Of a DNA stretch of 64,000 nucleotides, positions 51,801-63,040 are shown piece after piece. This DNA is from Tubulanus polymorphus (lineage: Eukaryota; Nemertea; Palaeonemertea; Tubulaniformes; Tubulanidae). Below the pieces are notes generated by a model. It made no database searches, had not been told where the DNA came from, and worked only from the letters and a program-made list of their open reading frames with translations. Every line of letters begins with the position of its first letter. The stretch's first letter is position 1. The translations under genes and the position numbers were made by a program. Where the stretch lies: assembly GCF_964204645.1 (NCBI RefSeq), contig NC_134025.1:30720001-30784000 (forward strand), read 5' to 3'.

Positions 51801-54798
51801 ATGATTCTACAAATCGACCGAGTGATAACATACAATCAGCAATAAACAGAGCTATCGCAGGTCAGACATCAGTATTTATATTATCGATAGCAATTTGGCA
51901 CGGATCCAGGGGCTTTTTGTTTGCCTTTTACAAGACCCTAATGAGTCGGCCTTTTCTAAATGATTTCTTTACTTTTTGCTGCCTTATTTCATCGAATCTT
52001 AAAAACATCTCTTGCGTAATTGGTACAGGATAAGGAAAGATTTTCTACTTGAAAATGCTGCTAAATGAATCTCATCCTTCCACAAATGTTCAAATGCTCT
52101 GTATTGCTAATTCACCTCCAAATATGCCTTTTCAATTATCAGTAATACCCTTAAATGTGTCACAAGACCTCCAACAGGAGCCCTTGATAACCCTCTGACT
52201 TATGAAAATGATGTTATCTTAAATGTTTGTTTTTTATGTTATTATCAATGACAGGTGCGTTTATGAGTACTGGTGAACCAGCTGTAGCTAGTAATATTGT
52301 CAATGTGACGCATCGTATTCAAAGATGGGATTTCAGAGGCTGTGATATTCCGGATATTTCTATATGTGAGTATTTGATGCAGTCTATAGACAACTCTGTT
52401 CAAGATGGAAAATGTTTAGGAAGAAACTTCCAATTATATGTACTTCCAATTTGATGAAATATTTACGGTCTCACACTACTGAGTAAGGTGGAGTTAAGTG
52501 CAGTTAATTCAGGACCCGTAGTTCCATAGTTATACATTAAGTTTGACTCTACAGAGATAAAAACTTTATTACTAAGAACAGATTTTTCCCTAGAACCGTG
52601 TAAAAAATCTCATTGCAACAAATTTTAAGGATATCATATTTTTAATGTTTTACCATCAATCTATTGAGCAAAAGTAGAACTGATAATAATATAAATCTAC
52701 CTCAAAAAAGGCTACCTGCTAAATGTTAATTATCATGCGACACAGTTTGATTATAAATGATGGATTGTTTTGTTGTGTAAAGTTGAGATGTTCTATTTTT
52801 AGCCGATGTAAATGTAATCGTTCCTCATTGTAAGATACACAACGATGCTAGTTGTGAAATATCTCAAGACGGTCTCCTGTTGGCGACGTTCGTACCTAGT
52901 CATGGGGGATTCCCCGATTCATTCATACTCGCCGTGTATTCTCTGCAGTCTCATGAATTAGCCCGATGTCTTTACACGAAAAGTTTCGGTAAGATTTTAC
53001 CACAAACGCTTGTATATTATCTTATATAGCGCTAAATCCAGTGAAAGCTGCTCAGATCGCTCTACATTTTCGGTATTATAATTAATTTAATACTCTTAAC
53101 ATGTATCAGTCATCTCTCCGTGGGGAGAAGTAACGTCCGAGTGGCTAACAAGCCCTCAGGAACCAGTTCCACAGTCATGAGTTAGAGTTAGCTCTGAGTT
53201 AAGATTAGTTCATTTTCGGAATCAAATCTTAACTCACAACTGTGGTACTGGGTCCAGGAGTCGACTATCAGGCCAGGTAATCATTTACTTCTTCGAGGGG
53301 AGACAAAACTTAAGTTCAAACTCATTCGTGTTCAGCCAAACTCACACTTTATCGATTTTCAAATAGACTTTTGTATCTTTCAGGACCGAATGCAATCTCA
53401 GTTGGAATTTCTCCTACTAATAATTACGTTCTGGTCGGTTTAGCCGCTAAACGGTTGTCGTGGGTTTTCTCTCCGAATCAAATGGTGGCGCAAATCTATG
53501 AATTAGTCAGAGAAGAAGCTGGAGAATCTTCGATGCAGGTTTGTGACTTTGAAATACTGTATATTAATCATATCTGTGATTATCCGAGTAAAACTAGTCT
53601 GAATTGTCTGATATTTGGGGAGGTTTTATACTGTATTACTTAGATTTCATTAAGATACACTAAATTAATTCAGAACAAATATAATTTCACTATATCCAGT
53701 AATTATAATCAATACTAATAATGTCCCTCTTGATCCTCGGTATTGTGTTATGTATTCCTGTCAAACTTATCTTTACGAAATAAAACTTCTATTAATATAA
53801 AGTAAATTCATAACAAAAACTGAATAAATAGAGCTGAAACTATTGGTTTTATTTGTAGCACGTGACTGATGTGAATCACCCGTGTCAAACTGACATGTTA
53901 TCACACGTTAGTGTGAACACGGCTAAATGGATGACTGGAGCTGGTGAAGGCATTATATATGGAACAAACAAAGGAGATTTACACATCTGTTCACCTGGGT
54001 AGGCGTTACAATTTATTACATATAATACAGTTATTACAGTTGTCAATATGTAAACATGGTTTTATTTGCATAATTGATTTTGTTGAATACATGCATTAAG
54101 GTGCCTGACACTGTTAGGAAATATAACTACAATCGATGTAGCAATAGATTGTGCGAGGAATTAGAAAAAGCCAACACAGGTTTCAACTAATCTCCTCATA
54201 ATTCTTAATTCTGTTTCAAAATTTGATTAGAAGTTATTACATTTTTTTTCTCTAGCTTACCTGTAATACAATTCATTACAAATATTTTGATTTGATGCAA
54301 ATATTAAAATCTGATACAATTCGATACAAATGTTAAAATCTGATACAATTCGATACAAATGTTAAAATCTGATACAATTCGATACAAATGTTAAAATCTG
54401 ATACAATTCGATACAAATGTTAAAATCTGATACAATTCGCTACAAATGTTAAAATCTGATACAATTCGATACAAATGTTAAAATCTGATACAATTCGCTA
54501 CAAATGTTTTAACTTAATACAATTATGAATATCGTATTTCGATAACTATTTGTTTACAAGTTGTAGTTGATACTGTAATTATAGGACTAAAGGACCACAG
54601 GTGAAGAAAGGAGAAGATGAAGATGATTTATTGAATATGAGACCTTCTAGTGAAATGTCTTTGAGACGCAATTTGATGGAAATGTTAGGAATTCCGTTGA
54701 TGAGAACAGCTGGAACTTCAACCGAACCTGAACCTGAACGGACTCGACATCGTACCGCTAGTACTCAAACTCCATCCAACATGTATTACCACCTATAG
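45879..54798 (+). CDS. AMBRA1: AMBRA1, activating molecule in Beclin1-regulated autophagy, complete
   Basis: WD40 scaffold that promotes Beclin1/VPS34 autophagy and serves as a DDB1-CUL4 receptor for D-type cyclins (family knowledge). Fourteen coding exons (45879-46010, 46092-46150, 46520-46703, 47125-47300, 47519-47599, 48094-48296, 48638-51319, 51407-51452, 51715-51860, 52255-52365, 52803-52988, 53384-53538, 53859-53998, 54585-54798) close exactly to 1504 codons; human is about 1298. N-terminal WD repeats (residues about 45-210) include [45 protein letters not shown] and [12 protein letters not shown] 2.7-kb exon encodes the disordered middle with a [18 protein letters not shown] zinc-knuckle-like motif and a 16-fold decapeptide repeat (712-871). 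The C-terminal WD half has [30 protein letters not shown] and [14 protein letters not shown] motifs (GTQTRR in the middle, STQTPS near the end) resemble dynein light chain sites. Confidence 0.95.
48309..48373. mobile_element. Short foldback element, family A, in AMBRA1 intron
   Basis: CGAGTTCTACAGTTGTGAGT pairs with ACTCACTACTGTAGAACT. The unit is internally shortened to about 65 bp and is a near-perfect hairpin. Confidence 0.65.
49936..50415 (+). repeat. In-frame 30-bp coding repeat in AMBRA1 (16 copies)
   Basis: Sixteen contiguous 30-bp units encode [10 protein letters not shown] with limited variation (SNSN, SKSN, TNSS, SKSS, SGSA). They are residues 712-871 of the protein. Synonymous changes such as GGT/GGA alternate, which suggests two-unit (60-bp) expansion steps in the first half. 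Confidence 0.95.
51590..51665. mobile_element. Partial family D element in AMBRA1 intron
   Basis: AACCACCATGGTTACAATGA..GAAACCGTGGTGATAACTGACAAATTTCAAAAC is the reverse complement of the inner part of the element at 27623-27772. The ends are decayed. Confidence 0.5.
53163..53256. mobile_element. Foldback element, family A, in AMBRA1 intron
   Basis: CCAGTTCCACAGTCATGAGT to ACTCACAACTGTGGTACTGG, about 94 bp, with AGTTAGAGTTAGCTC inside. Closest to 23382-23480. Confidence 0.75.
54308..54520. repeat. 29-bp minisatellite in the last AMBRA1 intron
   Basis: About seven units of GATACAATTCGATACAAATG plus TTAAAATCT. Two units have GCTACAAATG in place of GATACAAATG. It ends 64 bp before the acceptor of the last exon. 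Confidence 0.95.
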
Positions 54799-56773
54799 AT
54801 ATACCTGATATACCAGTGAACAGGGGCGGAATTGTGACTATTTCATCATAGATAAAATGACACTTTTCAAGTATATCAACCCCCTTAATCACGAGCCATT
54901 TTCAACCCTATTTGATGTTTGTTTTTTCGTATGAAATCAAACCACAACATAATGGTTATGCTGCTAGATGATATAGATGGAATGAAGATTGATATCAAAA
55001 ATTTGCCTTTCTAAAAGGAGGGCATTTCAGATGTTTTGAGTGTCAAGAGGTTCACTGGATCCACCCCTGTATGGTATATTATATATGTGTATTGATTGCA
55101 TTGGGAATTGAAGGTTCTGCATTTGGGGAGTAAAAATATGTATTTCTTGAAATTGTGTACTTCGGGGGTTAAAAAATCATAAAAAAAAGAGGCTGCATTT
55201 GCTCGAAAATTGATGATTAAGAGTTAACTATTGGTTAGACAGATAACATTCCGGTAGGTAACATTGTTACTACCGCTGGTTAACTCGATCCAACTTTTGA
55301 GCGACTGACTGCAGCACGATGAGGTTGGTTGAAATATACGCATTTTATAATGACCACTGAGATTGCGTTGTATATATTTATCAGATGGGCATTCAATGAC
55401 TCTTGCTCCTTATTGTACCATGATTATTAGCTAAGGTTTAAAACAGTTGAAATAATTGTATTCTAAAATGTTCACCAGTGATTGTATTTTTAACTCAGAT
55501 GCCTGGGCTTTCATTTAGATATTTATCTCTCTTCTTTCAGCTGTACAAATTTTGCAATGTATAATTTCTTATCGGTCAGCTATTTGTATATTGTTATTAT
55601 CATTATTAGATTTGAATGCGGTTTCCCTATTGAAAAACATGTAATGACTAATAATTATTTGAAATCATGTGTAACATCATTGAATCTAATGAATTAACGA
55701 CTATAAGTGTTCATGATTGTTTGTGTCGAATTGAAAAAGAATTTAAAGCTGTAACTTGTTAATGCTTCGAAAAATAAATCATTATCTGAAATTAATATTG
55801 ACTTAGCGTCTTTTTTTGTGACAGGTTGATAAACCAACCAATCATAGTCAATTTTCATTAAAACTGGTCGACTTGATTCTGATTCAGAGTTGTTTGGAAT
55901 ATGGAAAATCCAAAACAGGCGTGTCCTAGGTTCGAACCCAATATTTCATTCTGATCCCGGATGATATCCTCCGGGTTGATGATGGCAGCATTGGGCCACA
56001 CCCACCTATCTCAACAGCAAACAGTTGTAGAGGCTGTCGTAGGGTACAAAATGAGGCATTCAGATGAATAACCACGAGTCATTTAGAGCATTATCGTCAT
56101 CAAATGTAATTTATTTTCAAAACAAAAATTTGGCATCATTACTTCTAGTAGCTTAATAGAATCAAAATAAAAATTCAAAAAAAAAATCAATTTTAATACA
56201 GTTTGTCAGTTTGAACAGGAGGTGGTTTCAATGACAATTTTCACCAGCTACCGACAGCAGTTTCTATTCGAGCACATTTAGGACTAGTACATATATATTA
56301 CAAGTTTACAGGATATGTATAAATCAGATAAAGTATAATATTGTATATATTCATTGTCAATGATCCCAGCACACAAGTCAGTTTTCCCAGCACATTTTGA
56401 ACCCAGACACCACATTATTATATTTGTTCATAGGAAGCTCTCCCTAAATATCTGTAGTTAAGTTTAATACTGTAATCAATCATTTAAAACACCGTGGCCT
56501 TTAATTCATCCATCTAGCAATCTGCAGCCTGGAACCGCTATAGTAGTCAGTTTTTGAATAATATCTTGGGCCAGTTACATAGTCAAGGCAGCAGTCTAAG
56601 ACCAACTTGGTTCTATAACCAATCTAACAACTTAAGACCAGTCTTAAGATTTAAGACCACTTTTGGACTTAAATCACGACTGTGCAACTGGGCCCAGGTG
56701 TTTGGAATTCATGGATGATAACAAATTGGAAGAATGGGAGCAGACCGCAGATTGATACATGATTGGCAGTGGT
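54799..56773. other. AMBRA1 3' UTR and convergent spacer to ALDH16A1
   Basis: AATAAA at 55773-55778 fits the AMBRA1 poly(A) signal. TTTATT at 56110-56115 is a candidate for ALDH16A1 on the minus strand. A family B foldback element occupies 56567-56696, and would lie in the ALDH16A1 3' UTR. No gene is seen. Confidence 0.55.
56567..56696. mobile_element. Foldback element, family B
   Basis: Begins GGGCCAGTTACATAGTCAAG and ends ACGACTGTGCAACTGGGCCC. It holds TTGGTTCTATAACCAATCTA, a local palindrome, and AACAACTTAAGACCAGTCTT. Its inner part is the closest match to the 47-bp array at 63655-63960. Confidence 0.75.
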
Positions 56774-59700
56774 TTAGTTAGCGAAGATGTCGCCCATTGG
56801 AATCCAGATATTTTTCACCTGAATTGAATGATAGAGGAATTCCTCCCCCTGACCTTGAACGCCGTTCGTCCAATCTCTCGTTTTACCGTAATTCACGAAT
56901 GTTCGTTTCAAATTCTCGGCCGAAACGAATTCGACAAATTTAGAACCTTCGGCCGAACCGAAATACCACATAGCGTCGACATCCTGGTGCTCGGTGAGGT
57001 ATTTAGAAACATGATCTCGATCACCGGTTAGAATGTTTATAACTCCACCGGGAACATCGGATGTCTCAAACACCTGAAATATTAGACATCAAGAGGAGAA
57101 ATAAATATACACTTATTGTTTATATGACAACTTTCAGTTTGTTTCAATACAAATTCTTTATTCATATGCATCTATCTGCAGCCCTTAACCATTCTCCACA
57201 TATGAACGATCAGTTTTTTAAAGTGAGCTGATAAAATGTCTGAATGTCTGGTGTTTGTACTTCATTTTCAATTAAAAATGTCTCAGATGAAGTTCTGAAC
57301 ACATGTGAGGTGTGGACGATCAGTTATTGAAAGTGTGCTGATAAAATGTCTCACTGAATGTCTGGTGTTTGAAGTTCATTTTCAATTAAACATGTGTCAC
57401 AAAATGGAAGAGATGTGATAACGAATTGAACGTGTGAGGGAAAGGTCCATGGCTGTAGATCGATACACTGATTAACAAAGATATATTGACGAGATTGAAG
57501 GTCATACCTGATATAGGTCAAGGGCAGATAGAGGATGTTTCTGACTAGGAACGATGACGACGACATTTCCACGTATAATTGCAGGTGCTAACAGAGACAC
57601 GAATCCTAGCAGAGGAAATTCATCAGGACACGCGATACCAATTACACCTACTGGTTCATGAATCTTTGCTGTTACACCATAAAGTGTAGTTTCCTGTTAA
57701 ACATATTGTATTCATTGTTAACTCATTAATTTTCAATCTTAGTGGGTTAATTCTCCACCCCTTACTCAGTAGCATGTTGGGAATCAGGGAAATAGAAAGT
57801 TTACTGTACTCCCTCAAGACAGGTTAACTGCAAGTCGTTGCTGCTCCATCCCCCAAAACATTCCTGAATACTTCATCAATTTATCGCGTTATTAGATGAA
57901 ATACCTGAATAGTTCCGCCGTATTTATCGGCGTACGCTCCGTAGTAAAACAACCGTCGAACAGCGAGATCGACCTCTTCCAAACAGCTCTCCAAACTCCG
58001 ACCGGTCATTCTCTCCAACTGACGCGCGAATTCATCCCTTCGTACTTCTATATTCTCAGCTAAATAGTAAACAATTTGAGCTCGATTGTGGGCGGCGCGT
58101 TTTCCCCATCTACAAAATAATCAATTCAGCATTTTCCCATGAATAACAGCGACAGTCGTGAGTTTTAGGAGAAAACAATTTAGAAGTTGTGACCGAACTG
58201 ACCCGGATGATGCTTTATGCGCTGCTTCTACTGCGTTTCTCACATCCTTCCTATTACTGTCAGGAACATGACTGAGCACTTTACCATCGGAACCTTTTAT
58301 CTCTCTAACGTATTGTCCGTCCGGACGTTTCTGAGCTCCTCCATAATACAGTTTATACGTTCTATCAATGCTACAATGAATACATTTGTACAATAAAATC
58401 ACTACCTTCAATCCTAGGGATAACAGCCAGGACCCACCAGTTTTACAGTTGTGAGTCAATTAACCAGTTGTAATTCTTTTATACCTGGGACCAGTTTCAC
58501 TAAAAAGGGTTTAACTCTCAAATTGATCTAATTTCTTCATCTTAAAATCGTAGACTTTTATTTAACCCATCTGTACATTTAGTTTATTTGATATCTTATA
58601 TCATACCTGATGAGGCTGAATTGACTCAGCGATTGTGTTGGATTACATCATTTTTCACAATGAATTTTGTAAATTCTATTTTGGTTTTATCTTAAAATTA
58701 TCAAAGAGTTTTCGTTTGTCAGAGGAACCAGGCTTTTAATAAATTCGACATTCAAATTTTACCTGGGTATAGCAGCTCCAGAACTGTTTATTTGAGGTAA
58801 TAATGCATCAGGAGTTGGTCGTCCACTGGTTGATACAGCACCAAACGTTTTCATATTCACTTCACCTACGTTCGGTTTAGCTATTTCATCCCAGGCTGGC
58901 ATCACATATTCAAATAAACCCTTTCAAACAAATCAAGATATAGAGAAAGCAGTAGAGACTGAATTAGACTAATAGAACATTCATAAACTGGTAGTAAAAG
59001 AAAAACTGCCAAAAGAACAAGTAACAGATCTAACATTTCAGGTAGAATACTTCCAATCATCTTCAGAGTAAGAATTAATCAATTACATAATTTTAAATTC
59101 AAATAAATACTCCTCAGGGACAGTTGCACAGTCATGAGTGATTTAACTAATCTAACACCAGTCTAATAATGATTTAAGATCACTTTTGGATTCAAGTCAT
59201 GACAGTTTAACAGGCTCCTGAGGATCGGTATTCTGCCTGAAATGCAGCTCTTTGCTGCACTGAAAGCAGTAGAATTGATTGAATACCTCTTTGCCCCCAT
59301 CTCTTCCGAATCCACTTTGTTTATATCCACCGAATCCTGCAGCTGCATCAAACATATTATGACAGTTAATCCATACAGCTCCTGCTTTAATCAGATTAGC
59401 GACTTCTAATCCTAGACTAATCTTCTCCGTCCAAACGCTTCCTCCTAATCCGTATAGCGTATTATTCGCGATGTTTACGGCTTCTTTCGCCGTACGGAAA
59501 GTCAGTAACACGGCAACCGGGCCAAATATCTGTTACAAAATATATTAACACAAAATGTATAATCTTTACATTTGCTTTGATGAGAAATGATTTAGGGCCC
59601 TATTTTTCGCGAATGACGTCGGAACCAAAAATACCTGTAGTAAAAAAAAATGTTTTCAAAAATTTGATGATTTGTAAAAAATATCACTTTTGTAGTATAG

Positions 59701-62700
59701 AATTTTGTGCAGTTTCCAATTCTGAATCCACCCCTGATTTTAATATTCATTTTGATGAGAATCATTTAGGAATGTGTAAGATTATTTCTACCTCTTCCAT
59801 CACAACTCTAGACGATGTTTGTACTTTAGTTATAAGTGTTGGGGGATAGTAACATCCTGTTGTCGGTTTAGTCGAATTCACTTGGAAAACCTTTAAAACA
59901 ATATGAACATTATGAGTTTCATGAATTAGGAGTCATTTACACAGTCATCGAAATCAAAAAGATCACATTTCACTCAGGGGTTTTACATGAACTAGGACAA
60001 ATATCTTTGACTCTATAGTAGAGTTAAAATTAGTTTAATTCCAAATATTAGAGTCAGATTTGAACTCACAACTGTGGAACTAGTTCAGTTCCACAGTCGG
60101 GGAAGTCAATTGATATAAAATGTAACGATTTTGACTCAAAAGTCTCAGATATGACTCATAGGTTTATCCGCAATGATTACCTCAGCACCTTCAGACCGAG
60201 CACTTTCGACAAACTGTTCGACTGATTTACGCTGCGATTCATCAACTACTGCTCCCATATCTATAGATTTATCTAAATTATGCCCGAGTCTCAAGTGAGT
60301 CATTCTCTCTTTCAGTTTATTGATGAAAACATCTGCGATTGATTCTTGTACGATCAGTTTCGATCCAGCGCTGCAGACCTGACGATAACAACAAAACAAC
60401 TCTGTGTCATTTTCTATAAGGACGAAATATTAACGCTTTGACTGCGAAACCGAACAATGACTACCGCAATAGTGTCGTCACTGAAGTCATCTTTAGTCTC
60501 AATTTGTATTTCCAATTCAATTCACTAAGCGTAAGACTTATGCAGCAAGTTTAACTGTATTTCAAAGCATCAGGGACCAGTCGCACAGTCGTGATATAAG
60601 CCCCAAATAGTCTTAAATTGTTAGATTTGCTATTAATAGAACTAAGATGAGTTTATACTGCTCTTAAATCTAAGCCATGACTGCGCAACTGGCCAGCAAA
60701 GCCTCGGTCTGCACCAAAACTACTGCAATATCGCAATATCGCAATATGTAAGTCTAGAGATGATTGTTCAGTATCTTATTTCGATGTTGATGTTTGTAAG
60801 GAATAATAATAACCTGTCCTTGATTAAAATATATCGCATCAATCACTCCTTCGATCGCGGAATCCAAATCAGCACTTTCAAACACGATGAACGGGGATTT
60901 ACCGCCTAATTCTAGCGATATCTTCTTACCGGTTCCTGCCGTTAGCTGTCGAAGGGTTTTTCCAATCTACAAGAGAGAGATTTATTATTCATCATTTTCA
61001 TCGGCAAAGAAGATTTGTAGTAAGAAGACGATGAGTCATGTTTGAGAAGAGATAAATAACTAATTATAACTGCGTCATGTGGCACTACCTCAGGCTCAGG
61101 TACTACCTCAGCTACTATCTCAGGCTCAGGTACTATCTCAGGCTCAGGTACTACCTCAGGCTCAGGTACTACCTCAGGCTCAGGTACTAACTCAGCTACT
61201 ACCTCAGGCTCAGGTACTACCTCAGCTACTACCTCAGGCTCAGGTACTACCTCAGCTACTATCTCAGGCTCAGGTACTACCTCAGGCTCAGGTACTACCT
61301 CAGCTACTACCTCAGGCTCAGGTACTACCTCAGCTACTATCTCAGGCTCAGGTACTACCTCAGGCTCAGGTACTACCTCAGCTACTACCTCAGGCTCAGG
61401 TACTACCTCAGCTACTATCTCAGGCTCAGCTACTACCTCAGGCTCAGGTACTACCTCAGCTACTACCTCAGGCTCAGGTACTACCTCAGCTACTATCTCA
61501 GGCTCAGGTACTACCTCAGGCTCAGGTACTAACTCAGCTACTATCTCAGGCTCAGGTACTACCTCAGCTACTACCTCAGGCTCAGGTACTACCTCAGGTA
61601 CTACCTCAGGCTCAGGTACTACCTCAGGTACTACCTCAGCGTCTGCCTGAGCTGCCCTAATTGTATGCAACTATCTTCTTTTCTATATACATGGATCGAG
61701 ATGATTTAAAGTATGGCGTAAAACTTCCGTTTGTAAATAAACATTTTCCGAAGTGTGTTTATATATTATATATATGATATATTTTATGTGGTATAAGTAA
61801 ATGTTATTAATACTATTATTATCTTCATAATAACTATTATTACCTCAGTGGAACCGGTGAAAGCTATTTTATCTACCGACTCATGAGACGCGAGCATGCT
61901 ACCGAATTGACTCTTGCCGGTGATAACGTTGAATACACCGGGAGGTAGACCGGCTTCAGAGCAGATTTCAGCTAGTAATAACGCTGATAGACGTGTGTAA
62001 GTAGCCGGTTTTAAAACTACTGTATTTCCCATCGCTAGAGCTGGAGCAATCTTCCACGTTAATAACATCAGAGGAAAATTCCACGGTACAATTCCACCAA
62101 TTACACCTAAACATATCATATATATATATACACCGGTTAATATATGACAAATATACAGATAGATTACAGTTCCACAGTTCTGGAGCCAGTAACACAGTTC
62201 TGAACCCAGTTCCACAGTTCTGGAGCCAGTTCCACAGTTCTGGAGCCAGTAACACAGTTAAGCAGCCAGTTCCACAGTTCAGCAGCCAGTAACAGAGTTC
62301 TGAACCCAGTTCCACAGTTCTGAAGCCAGTTCCACAGTACTGAAGCCAGTTCCACAGTTCTGAAGCCAGTTCCACAGTTCTGAAGCCAGTTCCACAGTTC
62401 TGAAGCCAGTTCCACAGTTCTGAACCCAGTTCAACAGTTCTGAAGCCAGTTCCACAGTTCTGAAGCCAGTTCCACAGTTCTGGAGCCAGTTCCACAGTTC
62501 TAGAGACACTTCCACAGTTCTGGAGACATTCAACAGTTCTGGAGCCAGTTCCACAGTTCTGAACTCAGCTTTGCAGTTCTGAACATTTCTGGAGTTTTAA
62601 ATGCAACCAATGGGTTCAAGTCTAACTCCCAAGCCAAAGTTAACTCAGGGTAACAGTTCACTTCTAGAGTTCAAATGCATCCAATGTTCATAGAGAAAAA

Positions 62701-63040
62701 GTTGAACTCCAAACTGTTGGATCTGGGTGCAGATCTATACTAATGGGAGCTCTTGGGGTTAATATTTGATTCTACAATCAAGATACTTGTAATGAATGAC
62801 GTAAATGAGATAATTCCAATTCCCAAAGCCGTAGAAACGGATCCAGGGATCGCATATTTACCAACATGTTTCCATCCTCTCATTTCAGTATCCATCAATT
62901 CAGCCCATCCTGCATGATGATAAAAATGTCGTACTATCAGCGGAATATCACAGTCTCTCGTTTCACGTATAGATTTACCATTGTCTAAACTTTCTACGAC
63001 TGATATCAAACGCTGGTGTTTCTGAATGTGACGAGCCACG
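56774..63040 (-). CDS. ALDH16A1: Aldehyde dehydrogenase family 16 member A1, 5' end off window
   Basis: NAD(P)-dependent aldehyde dehydrogenase with a complete N-terminal ALDH domain and a second truncated one (family knowledge). Exons, in transcript order: 62862-63040, 61844-62106, 60814-60966, 60181-60378, 59792-59890, 59287-59529, 58763-58920, 58203-58370, 57905-58109, 57508-57693 and 56774-57073 (stop 56774-56776). Domain 1 shows [22 protein letters not shown] with NTVVLKPAT, the catalytic glutamate in SLELGGKSP, the catalytic cysteine in NQGQVCSAGS, and [12 protein letters not shown]. Domain 2 starts near [17 protein letters not shown] and has [20 protein letters not shown] and [11 protein letters not shown]. 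It has no second Cys motif and ends [11 protein letters not shown], the same end as mammalian ALDH16A1. Upstream coding sequence lies beyond 64000. Confidence 0.93.
59117..59217. mobile_element. Foldback element, family B, in ALDH16A1 intron
   Basis: GGGACAGTTGCACAGTCATG to AAGTCATGACAGTTTAACAGGCTCC, about 100 bp. The inner AATCTAACACCAGTCTAATA is shared with the family. Confidence 0.55.
60572..60694. mobile_element. Foldback element, family B, in ALDH16A1 intron
   Basis: GGGACCAGTCGCACAGTCGTGA to GCCATGACTGCGCAACTGGCC, about 123 bp, with long imperfect inverted halves (AAATTGTTAGATTTGCTATT on the reverse strand relative to the other copies). Confidence 0.6.
61079..61650. repeat. Composite minisatellite in ALDH16A1 intron
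   Basis: Built from 12-bp CTCAGGCTCAGG-type and 6- or 15-bp TACTACCTCAGC-type blocks that mix into about 30-bp units. It is open in both orientations ([10 protein letters not shown] on minus, LPQAQVLPQ on plus). Read through the acceptor of the 60814-60966 exon, the minus frame differs from the exon frame, so it is intronic. Confidence 0.92.
62165..62580. repeat. 20-bp minisatellite in ALDH16A1 intron
   Basis: About 20 units of AGTTCCACAGTTCTGAAGCC with variants GGAGCC, GAACCC, CAGCAGCC and AACAC. The unit matches the terminal sequence CCAGTTCCACAGTTNTGA of foldback family A. Confidence 0.93.

Noticed and set aside
55925-55945. GGTTCGAACCC, a match to a tRNA B box
   Set aside because: No A box at proper spacing and no acceptor stem or anticodon arm upstream could be found.
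60942-61670. 242-codon minus-strand frame ([10 protein letters not shown] repeats) overlapping an ALDH16A1 exon
   Set aside because: It is intronic. Reading through the acceptor enters the exon in the wrong frame, and the splice site gives the conserved ALDH sequence instead.
61968-62554. Minus-strand frames of 83-175 codons ([15 protein letters not shown])
   Set aside because: A 20-bp tandem repeat produces the same phrase in all three frames. The ALDH16A1 exon at 61844-62106 uses a different frame.
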